Positions 46,422 to 55,207 of a stretch of DNA of 64,000 nucleotides are shown piece after piece. Within the stretch, counting starts at the first letter, position 1; every line of letters starts with the position of its first letter. Below the pieces are notes generated by a model, which did no database searches, was not told the origin of the DNA, and was given only the letters and a program-made list of their open reading frames with translations. The position numbers and the translations under genes are program-made. Source of the DNA: C-114 sp963719285 (lineage in GTDB: Bacteria; Chloroflexota; Limnocylindria; Limnocylindrales; CSP1-4); the NCBI GenBank assembly GCA_963719285.1, contig CAVRBO010000001.1, forward strand, positions 744,001 to 808,000, read 5' to 3'.

Positions 46422-46446
46422 TCGGCGCCCGGTCACCGGGCGCCGA
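46422..46446 (-). terminator. Perfect hairpin between the LppX-like gene and the helicase
   Basis: TCGGCGCCCGG and CCGGGCGCCGA, a perfect 11-bp stem with a 3-nt loop, 22 bp after the stop of the upstream lipoprotein gene. Probably its terminator, although no T-run follows. It immediately precedes the helicase -10. Confidence 0.55.
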
Positions 46447-46467
46447 CGCGAGTGCTCGGGCCGACGA

Positions 46468-47256
46468 TTACGGCGCGATCTGGTCGGCCGGCGGCGCGTC
46501 GATGACGACCGGCAGGTCGATGTTCGAGAGGGTCAGGGTGACGTTCACGGTGGTGTCCGGACCGGAGGCCACCGAGACGGTCAACTGGGCCGGGCGCAGG
46601 TCGTTCTTGCGGACCCAGACCTCGATCGTCGCGTTGAACGTCGCATCTCCGGCGGACGGCGGCAGCGACGAACTCAGCGCCGCGAGGTCCGCCTGGCTGA
46701 GCGTGATCGTGACCTTGTAGCAGTCCTGGTCGCCGATCTTCTCGTCGGCGTCCTTGACGGGCGGGACGGTCAGCTTGCCGAGGCCGTCCTTCAGGCTCTG
46801 GATCGCCGCGGACGGGTCGACCGACGGCGCGGCCGTACTCGGCGCGGGTGAGGCGCCCGGGATCATCCCGATGAGGTCGCCGAGCGCGAGCTTCTGGTAC
46901 TGCGACCCGAGGAGCCCGACCTTGTAGTAGATGTCGGTCCCGACGTAGACCAGGTCGCCGGTGACGAACAGGGCCTGGGCGTTGAGGGACGCCTTGACCT
47001 TGCCGTTGGCGACGTCGACGTCCGCGTCGGCGGTGGTCCCCTGGAGGTCCACGGCCACAGGGTTCCCGGTCCCCAGGATGTCGATCTTGACCGACCCGCT
47101 CAGCGCGGCGTGGAGGTGGAACGACTTCATCGTCTGGACGGCGCTGAGCGACTGGGCGACGATGTCCTTCGGATCGGTGAGCGCGGGCGCGGTGCTGCCG
47201 CACGCGCCCGCGACGAGGGCGATGAGGGCCAGGCAGGCTGCCAGGCGACGGATCAT
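46468..47256 (-). CDS. LppX/LprG-family lipoprotein
   Basis: 262 residues from ATG 47256 with AAGGAG 9 nt upstream; the open frame to 47406 lacks a signal. The signal peptide ends ALVAGACGST with lipidated Cys19. The mature part has a repeated strand pattern (SFHLHAALSGSVKIDILGTG ... VKASLNAQALFVTGDLVYVG ... DIYYKVGLLGSQYQKLALG ... LRPAQLTVSVASGPDTTVNV), matching the LppX_LprAFG half-barrel fold that carries lipids outside the membrane in actinobacteria. A Pro/Ser/Ala linker lies near residue 150. Ligand unknown. Confidence 0.8.
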   Translation of the reverse strand: MIRRLAACLALIALVAGACGSTAPALTDPKDIVAQSLSAVQTMKSFHLHAALSGSVKIDILGTGNPVAVDLQGTTADADVDVANGKVKASLNAQALFVTGDLVYVGTDIYYKVGLLGSQYQKLALGDLIGMIPGASPAPSTAAPSVDPSAAIQSLKDGLGKLTVPPVKDADEKIGDQDCYKVTITLSQADLAALSSSLPPSAGDATFNATIEVWVRKNDLRPAQLTVSVASGPDTTVNVTLTLSNIDLPVVIDAPPADQIAP

Positions 47257-47536
47257 GAAGAGGGTCTCCTTGGGCGCCCGTGGGTCTTGGTGGCGCCGGA
47301 CCGAGCGTGAGGCTCCCGGCGCCACCCTGTCAAACGTCAGATGGGCCGGCGCGCGACGAATCGGAGGGCCCCAGGCGATGCTCGGTGGGGTGCGAGTCTG
47401 CCCCACCCGGTGTCATGGCGCGACGGATATCAGGCCTCTCGGCTCAGCGGGGTCACGGGTCCTCCCCACCCGGGTAAAGAGAACGGTCAGTGAGCAGGGG
47501 GCTACAGGCAACAGGAGCCCCAGGCGACCGGGGGGC

Positions 47537-47974
47537 TTATTCCGGGCATGCCGCCTCCCTGGCGAGTCGGAGGCCCGTTTCGAAGTCCGCCTGGGCCTTG
47601 TCGACCGAAGTGAGGCCACCGGGGAACGCAGCCACCGCGCTGTCGAGCTCGTCTGCAGAGCTGCGGATCTCCTTCGCCGCGTCAGGCTTCACCGGGTCGA
47701 CGAGATCAGCGACCGACCTCATCACGGAAGCGGCGGTACCTGCCATGGAGCGCGCCCGGTCGACATTCGGGACCTTGAGTGCAGCGATCACTCCTTGCAG
47801 TTCCGTGATCGCGGTGTCCGCGCTGTCCGCGAGCTCGCCGGCGTCGATGCAGGGCACGCTCGCTCCGGCATTCGTCGCCGCGTTCGAGGGAACAGGAGCG
47901 ACCGAAGGTGATCCCGGGCTCGGCGTGCACGCCACCAGAGCGAGGGCGAGAACCATCAGGCGGACTCTTGGCAT
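47537..47974 (-). CDS. Small lipoprotein, helical, unknown
   Basis: 145 residues from ATG 47974 (GGAGAGGA upstream). Signal peptide ends ALALVAC with lipidated Cys16, then a Pro/Ser spacer. The mature domain is predicted helical (AGELADSADTAITELQGVIA and ADELDSAVAAFPGGLTSVDK) with two cysteines (PCIDA and AACPE) that could pair. No known family. The 280 bp after its stop hold no recognisable feature. Confidence 0.65.
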   Translation of the reverse strand: MPRVRLMVLALALVACTPSPGSPSVAPVPSNAATNAGASVPCIDAGELADSADTAITELQGVIAALKVPNVDRARSMAGTAASVMRSVADLVDPVKPDAAKEIRSSADELDSAVAAFPGGLTSVDKAQADFETGLRLAREAACPE

Positions 47975-48500
47975 GTGTCCTCTCCATCGAGAACAGCAGA
48001 TCGGCCCCGGTGGGCGGTCAGCAGTAGGACCGCCAACTCCCGCTTACGGTACGAGGCTCCATCGGCAGGACGCAATGGGCAACCGCTGGCCCATGAACTG
48101 AACTCGATGACCGTCCAGCCTCGAGCGAGCGTGCGCCCCATTACCATGGGGCCACGGCTCCGCGGACGATCTCCGTTCGCACGGTCGTCGCAGCCTGGGC
48201 CTTCGTGGCGCGGGACCCGCCTGGGGGATGCCCGTCACCGGAGTCTCCATCCGTAGAGCGGCTCGGCCGTCTGGCCCCTCTAGCGAGATGAGACTCCGGT
48301 CGCGCGGGCGGCTCGCGCCGCCAAGGGGGAATGACCAGGGGGATGGTGATACACCCGGCAGGTCTTGCCTGGTGAGCGGGAAATCTCGGTACCCTCGGTC
48401 GCGGGGTGTCAGCCGCCGCGGTTCGGCCCGCCGATCGCGGGTCCCGCGGCCGTCGTCTGCGCTCCGCCCGTTGGTGACGCGGTGGCCACCCTGGCAGCAT
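47975..48500. other. Gene-free stretch beyond groEL
   Basis: About 525 bp without a credible gene on either strand; the frames present are short or Arg/Pro-rich. A small palindrome (CCCCAT at 48136, TACC, ATGGGG to 48151) is the only structured element noticed apart from the terminator hairpin at its right end. It may contain an unrecognised small RNA, but nothing positive supports that. Confidence 0.4.
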
Positions 48501-48536
48501 GAGAGGCGGGCCTCCGTGCATGGAGACCCGCCTCTC
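48501..48536 (-). terminator. Hairpin after groEL
   Basis: GAGAGGCGGGCCTCC and GGAGACCCGCCTCTC form a 15-bp stem with one mismatch and a 6-nt loop, 58 bp beyond the groEL stop. Probable terminator of the groESL transcript. Confidence 0.6.
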
Positions 48537-48593
48537 GACCGTATCTGAGCGCTGCGTCCGCTATCGCGACCGATCGCGGACGCTGGAGCTGGA

Positions 48594-50225
48594 CTAGAAG
48601 TCCATCCCGCCGCCACCGTCGTGGCCGTGGCCACCGCCGGCGCCGGCCTTCTCCTTCTCGGGGAGGTCCGTGATGAGCGTTTCCGTCGTCAGGACCATGG
48701 CCGCGATGGAGGCCGCGTTCTGGAGGGCCGATCGGGTCACCTTTGCGGCGTCCACGATGCCCGCCTTGAACATGTCGGTGTACTCGCCCTTGAGGGCGTC
48801 GAAGCCGTGGCCGATCTTGGCCGCCTTGACGGCGTCCACGATGACCTCGCCACGAGCGCCGGCATTGTCGGCGATCTGGCGGGCCGGCGCCTCGAGCGCC
48901 TTGCGGACGATGTCGACACCGACCTGCTCGTCGCCTTCCAGCTTGAGCTTGTCGAGCGCCGGGATCGCCTGCAGGAGGGTGGTGCCGCCGCCGGCGACGA
49001 GGCCTTCCTCAACGGCCGCGCGGGTCGTGGAGAGGGCATCCTCGATGCGGTGCTTCTTCTCCTTGAGCTCGACCTCGGTGGCCGCGCCGACCTTGATGAC
49101 GGCGACGCCACCGGACAGCTTGGCCAGGCGCTCCTGGAGCTTTTCCTTGTCGTAGTCCGAGGTCGTCTCCTCGATCTGGGCCTTGATCTGGGTCATCCGG
49201 GCCTTGATCTGGTCCGGTGAACCGGCCCCGTCGACGAGCGTCGTGTCGTCCTTGGTGGAAACGACGCGGCGAGCCTCGCCGAAGTCCTCGAGGGTGACGG
49301 AGTCGAGCTTGCGACCGATCTCCTCGCTGATGACCGTGCCACCGGTCAGGATGGCGATGTCGCGGAGCATCTCCTTGCGCCGGTCGCCGAAACCCGGGGC
49401 CTTGACGGCGAGCGCCTGGATCGTGCCCTTGAGCCGGTTGACGACGAGCGTCGCGAGGGCCTCACCGTCGATGTCCTCGGCGATGATGACGACCGGACGG
49501 CCGAGCTGGACGACCTTCTCGAGGGCCGGGAGCATGTCCTGGACGCTCGAGATCTTCTTGTCGGTGATGAGGATCTTGGGGCTCTCGAGGACCGCTTCCA
49601 TGCGATCCGGGTTGGTCACGAAGTAGGCCGAGATGTAACCCCGGTCGAACTGCATGCCCTCGGTGTATTCCTTCTCGAGGCCCAGGCTCTGGCCCTCTTC
49701 GACGGTGATGACGCCGTCCTTGCCGACCTTGTCCATCACCTCGGCGATGATCTCGCCGACTTCCGGATCCGCCGCGCTGATGGCGGCCACGGCCGCGATC
49801 TGCTCGCGGTTGTCGACCGGCCGCGACTGCTTCTTGATCTCGGCGACGATGACTTCGACGGCCTTCTCGATGCCGCGCTTGACGACCATCGGGTTGGCGC
49901 CGGCGGTGACGACGCGGAGGCCTTCGGACACCATCGCCTGGCCGAGTACCACCGCGGTGGTGGTTCCGTCGCCGGCGACGTCGTCGGTCTTGGTCGCGAC
50001 CTCCTTGAGGAGCTGCGCGCCCATGTTCTGGAACGGATCGTCGAGCTCGATGTCGCGAGCGATCGTCACGCCGTCGTTGGTGATCGTCGGCGAGCCGAAC
50101 TTCTTGTCGAGGACCACGTTCCGGCCCTTGGGGCCGATCGTGACCCTGACCGCGTCGGCCAGGCGATCGATGCCGAGCTTGAGCGAGCGACGAGCGGTCT
50201 CGTCAAAGATGAGTTGCTTTGCCAT
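48594..50225 (-). CDS. groEL: Chaperonin GroEL (60 kDa)
   Basis: 543 residues, standard size. ATP-site motifs VTIGPKGRNVVLDKKFGSP and DVAGDGTTTAVVLGQAM, apical and intermediate domains intact (GAATEVELKEKKHRIEDALS), and a C-terminal tail GGHGHDGGGGMDF that is His/Gly-rich rather than the usual GGM repeat. Forms the 14-mer folding chamber with GroES. It lies 68 bp after groES and shares its promoter and CIRCE site. Confidence 0.98.
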   Translation of the reverse strand: MAKQLIFDETARRSLKLGIDRLADAVRVTIGPKGRNVVLDKKFGSPTITNDGVTIARDIELDDPFQNMGAQLLKEVATKTDDVAGDGTTTAVVLGQAMVSEGLRVVTAGANPMVVKRGIEKAVEVIVAEIKKQSRPVDNREQIAAVAAISAADPEVGEIIAEVMDKVGKDGVITVEEGQSLGLEKEYTEGMQFDRGYISAYFVTNPDRMEAVLESPKILITDKKISSVQDMLPALEKVVQLGRPVVIIAEDIDGEALATLVVNRLKGTIQALAVKAPGFGDRRKEMLRDIAILTGGTVISEEIGRKLDSVTLEDFGEARRVVSTKDDTTLVDGAGSPDQIKARMTQIKAQIEETTSDYDKEKLQERLAKLSGGVAVIKVGAATEVELKEKKHRIEDALSTTRAAVEEGLVAGGGTTLLQAIPALDKLKLEGDEQVGVDIVRKALEAPARQIADNAGARGEVIVDAVKAAKIGHGFDALKGEYTDMFKAGIVDAAKVTRSALQNAASIAAMVLTTETLITDLPEKEKAGAGGGHGHDGGGGMDF

Positions 50226-50293
50226 GGGGTGGGTTATCCCTCCGTGTTGGGTGAGTCGGGGTCTGGCGCGCGTCGATCGAGGCGGACCTGGGG

Positions 50294-50620
50294 TCAGCCC
50301 TCGACGACGGCGAGGATGTCCTTCTGGCTGACGATGAGGAGATCCTCACCCTCGACCTTGAACTCGGTCCCGGCGTACTTGGCGTAGAGGACCTTGTCGC
50401 CCTTCTTGACGTCGATCTGCTCCCGCTTCCCGTCGTCGAGGATGCGGCCCGGACCCACGGCGAGGACGAGGCCCTCCTGCGGCTTCTCCTTCGCGGTGTC
50501 CGGCAGGACGATGCCGCTCTTGGTCATCTCTTCCCGGGCGGTGGGCTGGATGACCACGCGGTCGCCGAGCGGCCGAAGCTGCGTCGCGGTGGTCGGCGCG
50601 GTCTTTGTGGCGGTTGCCAA
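50294..50620 (-). CDS. groES: Co-chaperonin GroES
   Basis: 108 residues from a TTG start at 50620 behind AAGGAGGA. Family blocks: LRPLGDRVVIQPTAREEMTK (with the start of the mobile loop), SGIVLPDTAKEKPQEGLVLA, DVKKGDKVLYAKYAGTEFKV and EDLLIVSQKDILAVVE. Ten extra Ala/Thr residues precede the usual N-terminus. Caps the GroEL chamber. The TTG start behind a strong ribosome site is unusual but no ATG fits. Confidence 0.97.
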   Translation of the reverse strand: MATATKTAPTTATQLRPLGDRVVIQPTAREEMTKSGIVLPDTAKEKPQEGLVLAVGPGRILDDGKREQIDVKKGDKVLYAKYAGTEFKVEGEDLLIVSQKDILAVVEG

Positions 50621-50802
50621 GGTGCGATCCTCCTTCAGCGCCCGTCGCGGGCGCTCTGGACGCGACGACGTCCGGGCCGACCGGTGTCAGTCGGGTGACG
50701 TCCGTCGATCTGTGTGAGCGCGTCCGGCGATCCTGCCCGGCGATCCGTCCGACCCCTCTGCCGTACGGCGGGTGGTCGACGATCCGGGCGGCGATCGTCC
50801 GA

Positions 50803-50829
50803 TTAGCACTCTCGATGTGAGAGTGCCAG
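50803..50829 (-). promoter_or_regulatory. CIRCE element (HrcA operator) of groESL
   Basis: TTAGCACTC, a 9-bp spacer, then GAGTGCCAG: eight of nine positions of each half match consensus CIRCE (TTAGCACTC-N9-GAGTGCTAA), with two changes in the right half. It starts 1-2 bp beyond the -10, so HrcA bound here would block initiation and release on heat stress. HrcA is not encoded in this window. Confidence 0.93.
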
Positions 50830-50830
50830 C

Positions 50831-50859
50831 ATCGTAACGAAGCCGCCCACCGGTGTCAA
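50831..50859 (-). promoter_or_regulatory. groESL promoter
   Basis: On the reverse strand a perfect -35 TTGACA (50854-50859) and -10 TACGAT (50831-50836) are 17 bp apart, a housekeeping-sigma promoter immediately upstream of CIRCE. The leader to groES is about 200 nt. Confidence 0.85.
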
Positions 50860-51280
50860 CTCCGGCGGTCGCGGGGCGTGGCCCGGGCGGCGCAGGGGCC
50901 GGCCGCTCCCGTCTGTGCCGCCCGTCTGTGCCGCCGGTCCCGTCGGTCAAGCCGGTGCCGCCGTCCCGTCGGCGCCGTCATCTACGCGCACGGTGCATGG
51001 TATGCACTCGTGCGACGGGTCGGGCCGGCCACTCAAGCATGGATCCGACACGCGAGATGGCGCCGACGCTGGATGGTACGTACCTCATGCGCAGGTGACG
51101 GCGGCGCGGTCGCGTTCGCACCGGATAGGCGCTGCGCGACTGTTGTCGGCAGATTTCGGGTGGATCGGGTGGGCGTGGAGTCTCGCCCGAGCACGGATCC
51201 CGTGCTCCCGGCCGACGTTGATGCCCTCCGGTGCATCGAAATCGTCTACAAGAGTCGCCTGGCGACTTTCTGGTGCGAAC
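50860..51280. other. Gene-free region upstream of groESL
   Basis: About 420 bp with no supported gene. A near-perfect inverted repeat AGTCGCC-T-GGCGACT (51253-51267) precedes the GC-rich repeats. Frames here are Arg/Pro-rich and lack ribosome sites. Confidence 0.4.
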
Positions 51281-51357
51281 GCGGCCGCCGGGCCGACGCG
51301 GCGCCGCGGCCGCCGGGCCGACGCGGCCGCTGGGGCGACGCGGCCGCTGGTGCGGGG
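51281..51357. repeat. GC-rich tandem repeat of about 17 bp
   Basis: Four imperfect units beginning GCGGCCGC: two near-identical GCGGCCGCCGGGCCGAC copies separated by a short GCGGCGCC, then GCGGCCGCTGGGGCGAC and a last GCGGCCGCTGGTGCGG. They lie just beyond the AMIN-like lipoprotein stop. Extremely GC-rich and able to fold; possibly a transcription stop or slippage product. Confidence 0.6.
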
Positions 51358-51361
51358 CGCT

Positions 51362-52045
51362 CTATGGCTGGGTGACCGCGACGACCACCCGGTCGGGGCC
51401 GGTCAAGCGAGTGACGGCGACGCAGCCGGGCCCGTCGACGCCGACGATCCAGGTCACGACGCCCTCGAAGTCGTCGACGAGACGCAACTCGCGGACGGCG
51501 AGCGCCGTCGGCTTGATGTCGTCCGGACCGGTGTACGACGGGTTGCCCTGCTCGTCGGCGATGGCCATGCCGCGGAAGGTCACGGCGATGAACCGGTGTC
51601 CGGCCACGTCGACCTGTGCGCCCGAGCCCGCCAGGGAGAACGGCGGAGTCGTCGGCTTGAGCTCGCCGGTTGGGTCCGTGCCCGATGGGATACCGGTCGA
51701 CGAACCGAACGTGAACACGATCCGGTCGATTCCGATGCCCGGCTCGACGGCGACGCCGGTCAGCCGATCGCTGGGCGCCCTGGACGCGTTGATGCGCGTC
51801 GCGCACGCGGCCTGGCTCGCGGTCGTCGGGACGGCCGTCGGCGCCACCGTCGCGACAGTCGATGGGGAGGCCGGCGCTGGCGAACTCGCGGGCGGGCTCT
51901 GGGTGGGACCCGACGCCGGAACCGACGGACCGACCGACGGCAGGGGCGTCGCGGCGGTGCCGCAGGCGGCGACGGCCAGCAGCACGCTCAGGAAGACAAG
52001 GGACGCCCGGCTGGCCGATCCGATCGGCGACGTGGGCGACGACAT
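51362..52045 (-). CDS. AMIN-like-domain lipoprotein
   Basis: 227 residues from ATG 52045; the frame is open upstream but has no signal there. Signal peptide ends VLLAVAACGT with lipidated Cys28, then a Pro/Ser/Thr/Ala linker to about residue 75. The C-terminal domain (VAVEPGIGIDRIVFTFGSST ... YTGPDDIKPTALAVRELRLV ... VTWIVGVDGPGCVAVTRLTG) has the pattern of AMIN-like domains in actinobacterial cell-surface proteins. Function unknown. It sits 31 bp after tatD and may be its last operon partner. Confidence 0.75.
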   Translation of the reverse strand: MSSPTSPIGSASRASLVFLSVLLAVAACGTAATPLPSVGPSVPASGPTQSPPASSPAPASPSTVATVAPTAVPTTASQAACATRINASRAPSDRLTGVAVEPGIGIDRIVFTFGSSTGIPSGTDPTGELKPTTPPFSLAGSGAQVDVAGHRFIAVTFRGMAIADEQGNPSYTGPDDIKPTALAVRELRLVDDFEGVVTWIVGVDGPGCVAVTRLTGPDRVVVAVTQP

Positions 52046-52076
52046 GGTGCGTACCTCTCGTTCGGAGTGGGCACCA

Positions 52077-52913
52077 TCAGGGACGTCGCCGGCTCTCGTC
52101 CCGTTGCAGGGTCCCGTCGTAGGCGGCGACCAGGGCGTCGCCGAGGACATCGGGCGCGATGTCCCGGCGCTCAGCGACCCATGCGGCGGTGGTCGCCACG
52201 TACGCCGGTTCGTTCCGCTTGCGGGGAGCGCCGGGTGGGCTCAGGAACGGCGAGTCCGTCTCGACCAGCAGGCGGTCGGCCGGCACGAGCGCCGCGACCG
52301 ACGCGCTCGACTCCTCCCCCGCCCGGAACACCAGGCCGCTGAAGCTGATCGCACAGCCCAGGCCGAGCATCGTCTCGGCGTAGTCGACGGGTCCGGAGAA
52401 GCTGTGGACGATCGCCGGTGGTCGCCGACCGAACGCGGCCGCTGCGACGGGCCCACCGAAGCCCGCCGCCAGGAGCTCCTCCACCAGGGCGTCCTGGGCA
52501 TCCCGACGACCCGCCGCCGACCGGCAGTGGAGGATCGCGGGCTTGCCCGTCTCGAGGGCAAGGGCCAGGTTGCGCCGGAGGTTCGCGCGCTGGTCGGGGA
52601 TCGGGCTGAAGACCCGGTCGAAATCGAGGCCGGTCTCGCCGATGGCGACCACTCGCGGGTCCCGGGCGGCCATGACGAACCACGTCCAGTCCGAGGCCTG
52701 CACTCTGGCCGCCTCGTGAGGATGGACGCCGACCGCGGCGTCGAGCCAGGGCAACCGCCCGGCGAGCTCGAGCGATCGCTCGCTCGAGGCGCGGTCCCAG
52801 CCCGGCACGAGGATCCGCTCGACGCCGGCGATGCGCGCGGCCCCGAGGACGAGCTCGGCGTCCGGCTCGAACCGATCGGCCTGGATGTGGCAGTGGCTGT
52901 CGACGAGTCGCAT
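52077..52913 (-). CDS. tatD: TatD-family metal-dependent hydrolase
   Basis: 278 residues. Metal ligands: H7 and H9 in DSHCHIQADRF, Glu in AIGETGLDFDRV, His in PAILHCRSA, His in AIVHSFSG and Asp in LLVETDSPFLSP. This is the TatD DNase group, a 3' exonuclease linked to DNA repair or turnover. Following metG directly is a common bacterial order. Confidence 0.92.
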   Translation of the reverse strand: MRLVDSHCHIQADRFEPDAELVLGAARIAGVERILVPGWDRASSERSLELAGRLPWLDAAVGVHPHEAARVQASDWTWFVMAARDPRVVAIGETGLDFDRVFSPIPDQRANLRRNLALALETGKPAILHCRSAAGRRDAQDALVEELLAAGFGGPVAAAAFGRRPPAIVHSFSGPVDYAETMLGLGCAISFSGLVFRAGEESSASVAALVPADRLLVETDSPFLSPPGAPRKRNEPAYVATTAAWVAERRDIAPDVLGDALVAAYDGTLQRDESRRRP

Positions 52914-52958
52914 CGGATCGAGGAGGGCGATCGCGGCGTGGGCTGCGGCGCGCCGGCC

Positions 52959-54598
52959 TCAGCCGGCTTCGGTCGTCTCGGTGGCGACGTCCAGGCGCGG
53001 GAAGAGCGGCTCCGGCGCGGTCAGGCGGCCGGTGACGTCCGCCAGGGCGCCCCAGCGCAGTTCGGCGTGGAGTGGCGGTCCGCCGTTCCCGTCGGGCCCG
53101 TACGGATAGACGTAGCCCAGCTGGGCCAGGACGCGCGGCGCGGTATTCGGCATGAATGGAGCCACCGCCAGGGCGATCAGCCGGCACGCTTCGATGAGGT
53201 CGCCGAGAACGCCCCGGAGCCGGGCGGCCGAATCCGCGTCGCCGATCTTCGCGGCCTTGTTGAGGTCCCACGGCTTCTCCGCGTCGACGAAGCGGTTCGC
53301 GTCGCCCACGAAGGTCCACAGGCTGGCCAGCGCCTCGTGGAGCAGGCACGCCTCGAGGTGCTCGCTCGCCTGCTCCCGGGCGATCGCCCACGAGGCCGCC
53401 AGCGATCCGTCCTTCGTCGGAGCCGGGCGCTCCGCGTCCAGGTAGCGGCCGGCCATCGCGACCGTCCGGTTCACGAGGTTGCCGAAGTCGTTGGCGAGGT
53501 CCGCGTTGTAGCGGCGGACGAACGAATCCCACGACACGTCGGAGTCGCGATCGAACGCGACCTCGCGGAGCATCACGAACCGCGCGCCGTCCGTACCGAG
53601 GGCCGCGACGACGTCGTTCGGGTCGAGGAAGTTGCCCCGGCTCTTGCTCATCCGCTCGCCCTGGGCCAGGAGCCAGCCATGGACCCAGACCCGCCTCGGG
53701 CAGGGGCAGGTCCGCGCTCATGAGCATCGCCGGCCACATGATCGTGTGGAGGCGGTTGATGTCCTTGCCGATGACGTGCAGATCGGCCGGCCACCACTTC
53801 GTGTAGTCGGGATCGTCCGGGAAGCCAGCCCCGGTGACGTAGTTGATGAGCGCGTCGAACCAGACGTAGACCGTGCCCGCCTCGGGATCCCACGAGCCGT
53901 CTTCGCGCTGGGCCGAAGCGCCGTCCTCGGCGATCGGGAACGGGATGCCCCACTTCGCGTTCTGGCGGCTGGCCGAGAAGTCCTCCAGGCCGCCGGCCAT
54001 GAACCCGAGCATCTCGTTCCTGCGGTACTCGGGCTGGACCCAGTCCGGGTGGTCGGCGTAGTGCTGCTCGAGCGCCGCCTGGTACTTCGAGAGGCGGAAG
54101 AACCAGTTGCGCTCGGACAGCCACTGGAGCTTGACCGTGGGGTGGTTGGCGCAGTGGGTCCCGGCCGCGTCCTCGACGAGCTGGCTCTTCGGGATGAACC
54201 CCTCGTTCGGGCAGTACCAGCCCTCGTACGTGCTCGGGTAGAGGTCGCCCTTGGCGTAGGCGCGCCGGATGAACTCGTGGACCGCGCGCTGGTGGTCCGG
54301 GTCGGTCGTCCGGATGAACCGGTCGGGCGAGATCCCGAGAGCCGCCTCGGCCGTCCGGAACAGCTCGACCATCTCGTCGACGAAGAGCCTTGGGGGTCTT
54401 GCCCTGCTCCTCGGCCGTCATCGCGATGTTCACGGAGTACTCATCGGTGCCGGTGAGGAAGCGGGTGTCGTCGCCGATCATCCGGTGCCAGCGGGCGAGG
54501 ACATCGGCGGCGACGACCTCGTAGAGCGTGTGCAGGCCGGGCCGGTTGTTCGCGTAGGCGATCGCGGTCGTGAGGAAGTAGCGTCGGCGGTCGGGCAT
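52959..54598 (-). CDS. metG: Methionyl-tRNA synthetase with two frameshifts
   Basis: ATG 54598 starts RRYFLTTAIAYANNRPGLHT, the Rossmann entry. The reading frame shifts near 54388 (AEEQGKTPK then VDEMVELFRTAEAALG) and again near 53692 (SADLPLPEA then RVWVHGWLLAQGERMSKSRG). After repair one continuous class I synthetase of about 545 residues results: zinc knuckle WYCPNEGF...THCANHP, KMSKS loop RMSKSRGNF, and the anticodon-binding helical domain to the end. Both breaks are single bases in conserved text, so sequence error is likely; a true loss of metG would be lethal unless another copy exists. The HIGH signature position reads GLHT. Confidence 0.9.
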
Positions 54599-54659
54599 GG
54601 GCGCCGATCGTAGCAGGACGACCGCGTTCGCGGCCCCCGCATGGTCGGACCCGGTCGGG

Positions 54660-55109
54660 CTACTCGGTGAACGGTGTCTCGACGACGGGCTCGGCGGTCG
54701 GCTCGGTCGACGGTTGGGCGGTCGGCCCATCGCCGGTGCCGTCGGCCGGGGCGTCGCCCTCGGTCATCCGGCGCATGTCCGCGGCGAAGTCGCGGCCCTT
54801 GGCGGCGACCTTCTGGCCGACGTCGCTCGTCGCGGCGGCCGCCCGGGTGGCGAATGGACCGGCGGCCTCGCCGGCCTTGGCTGCGAGCTCGGCAGCCTTC
54901 GCGGCGACCTCGCGGACGTGCGGCGCCGCGGCGGTCGCGACGCCATCGATCATCGCCTGGAGCTGGGCCATCCAGTCCCGGAAGCGGGCCTCGTTCGCGC
55001 TGGCCGGCGGCGGGGGCGTCCATCCGGCGTCGACGGACTGGGGTCCTTCGGGGGTCGTGGATGCGTCATCGGCGGTCTGGGCGACCGGCGGATCCAACGG
55101 CTCGACCAT
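54660..55109 (-). CDS. Ala-rich helical hypothetical protein
   Basis: 149 residues. A Pro/Ala-rich start, then a long helical stretch (ARFRDWMAQLQAMIDGVATA, EVAAKAAELAAKAGEAAGPF, SDVGQKVAAKGRDFAADMRR) with an 11-residue-type amphipathic pattern like late-embryogenesis or apolipoprotein-type helices, and an acidic Thr/Pro tail. No signal or membrane segment. It lies between the purine operon and metG on the same strand. No family recognised. Confidence 0.6.
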   Translation of the reverse strand: MVEPLDPPVAQTADDASTTPEGPQSVDAGWTPPPPASANEARFRDWMAQLQAMIDGVATAAAPHVREVAAKAAELAAKAGEAAGPFATRAAAATSDVGQKVAAKGRDFAADMRRMTEGDAPADGTGDGPTAQPSTEPTAEPVVETPFTE

Positions 55110-55207
55110 GTTGCACCTCGCTGGCTACGGGCTCGCGGTTCACGAGCGGAACGTCATCGTGCTGAATCTCAAGTCTACGCTCGACCTGGCTTCCGGTCAG
55201 GGCGGGG

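Noticed and set aside
43710..46505. 931-residue forward frame opposite the helicase
   Set aside because: Antisense shadow; the reverse strand carries all SF1 helicase motifs.
47975..48593. Several short frames beyond groEL
   Set aside because: No ribosome site, no recognisable domain, Arg/Pro-rich composition.
52171..52960. Reverse frame running from metG into tatD
   Set aside because: Result of the metG frameshift; the tatD protein is encoded in another frame with all metal ligands.
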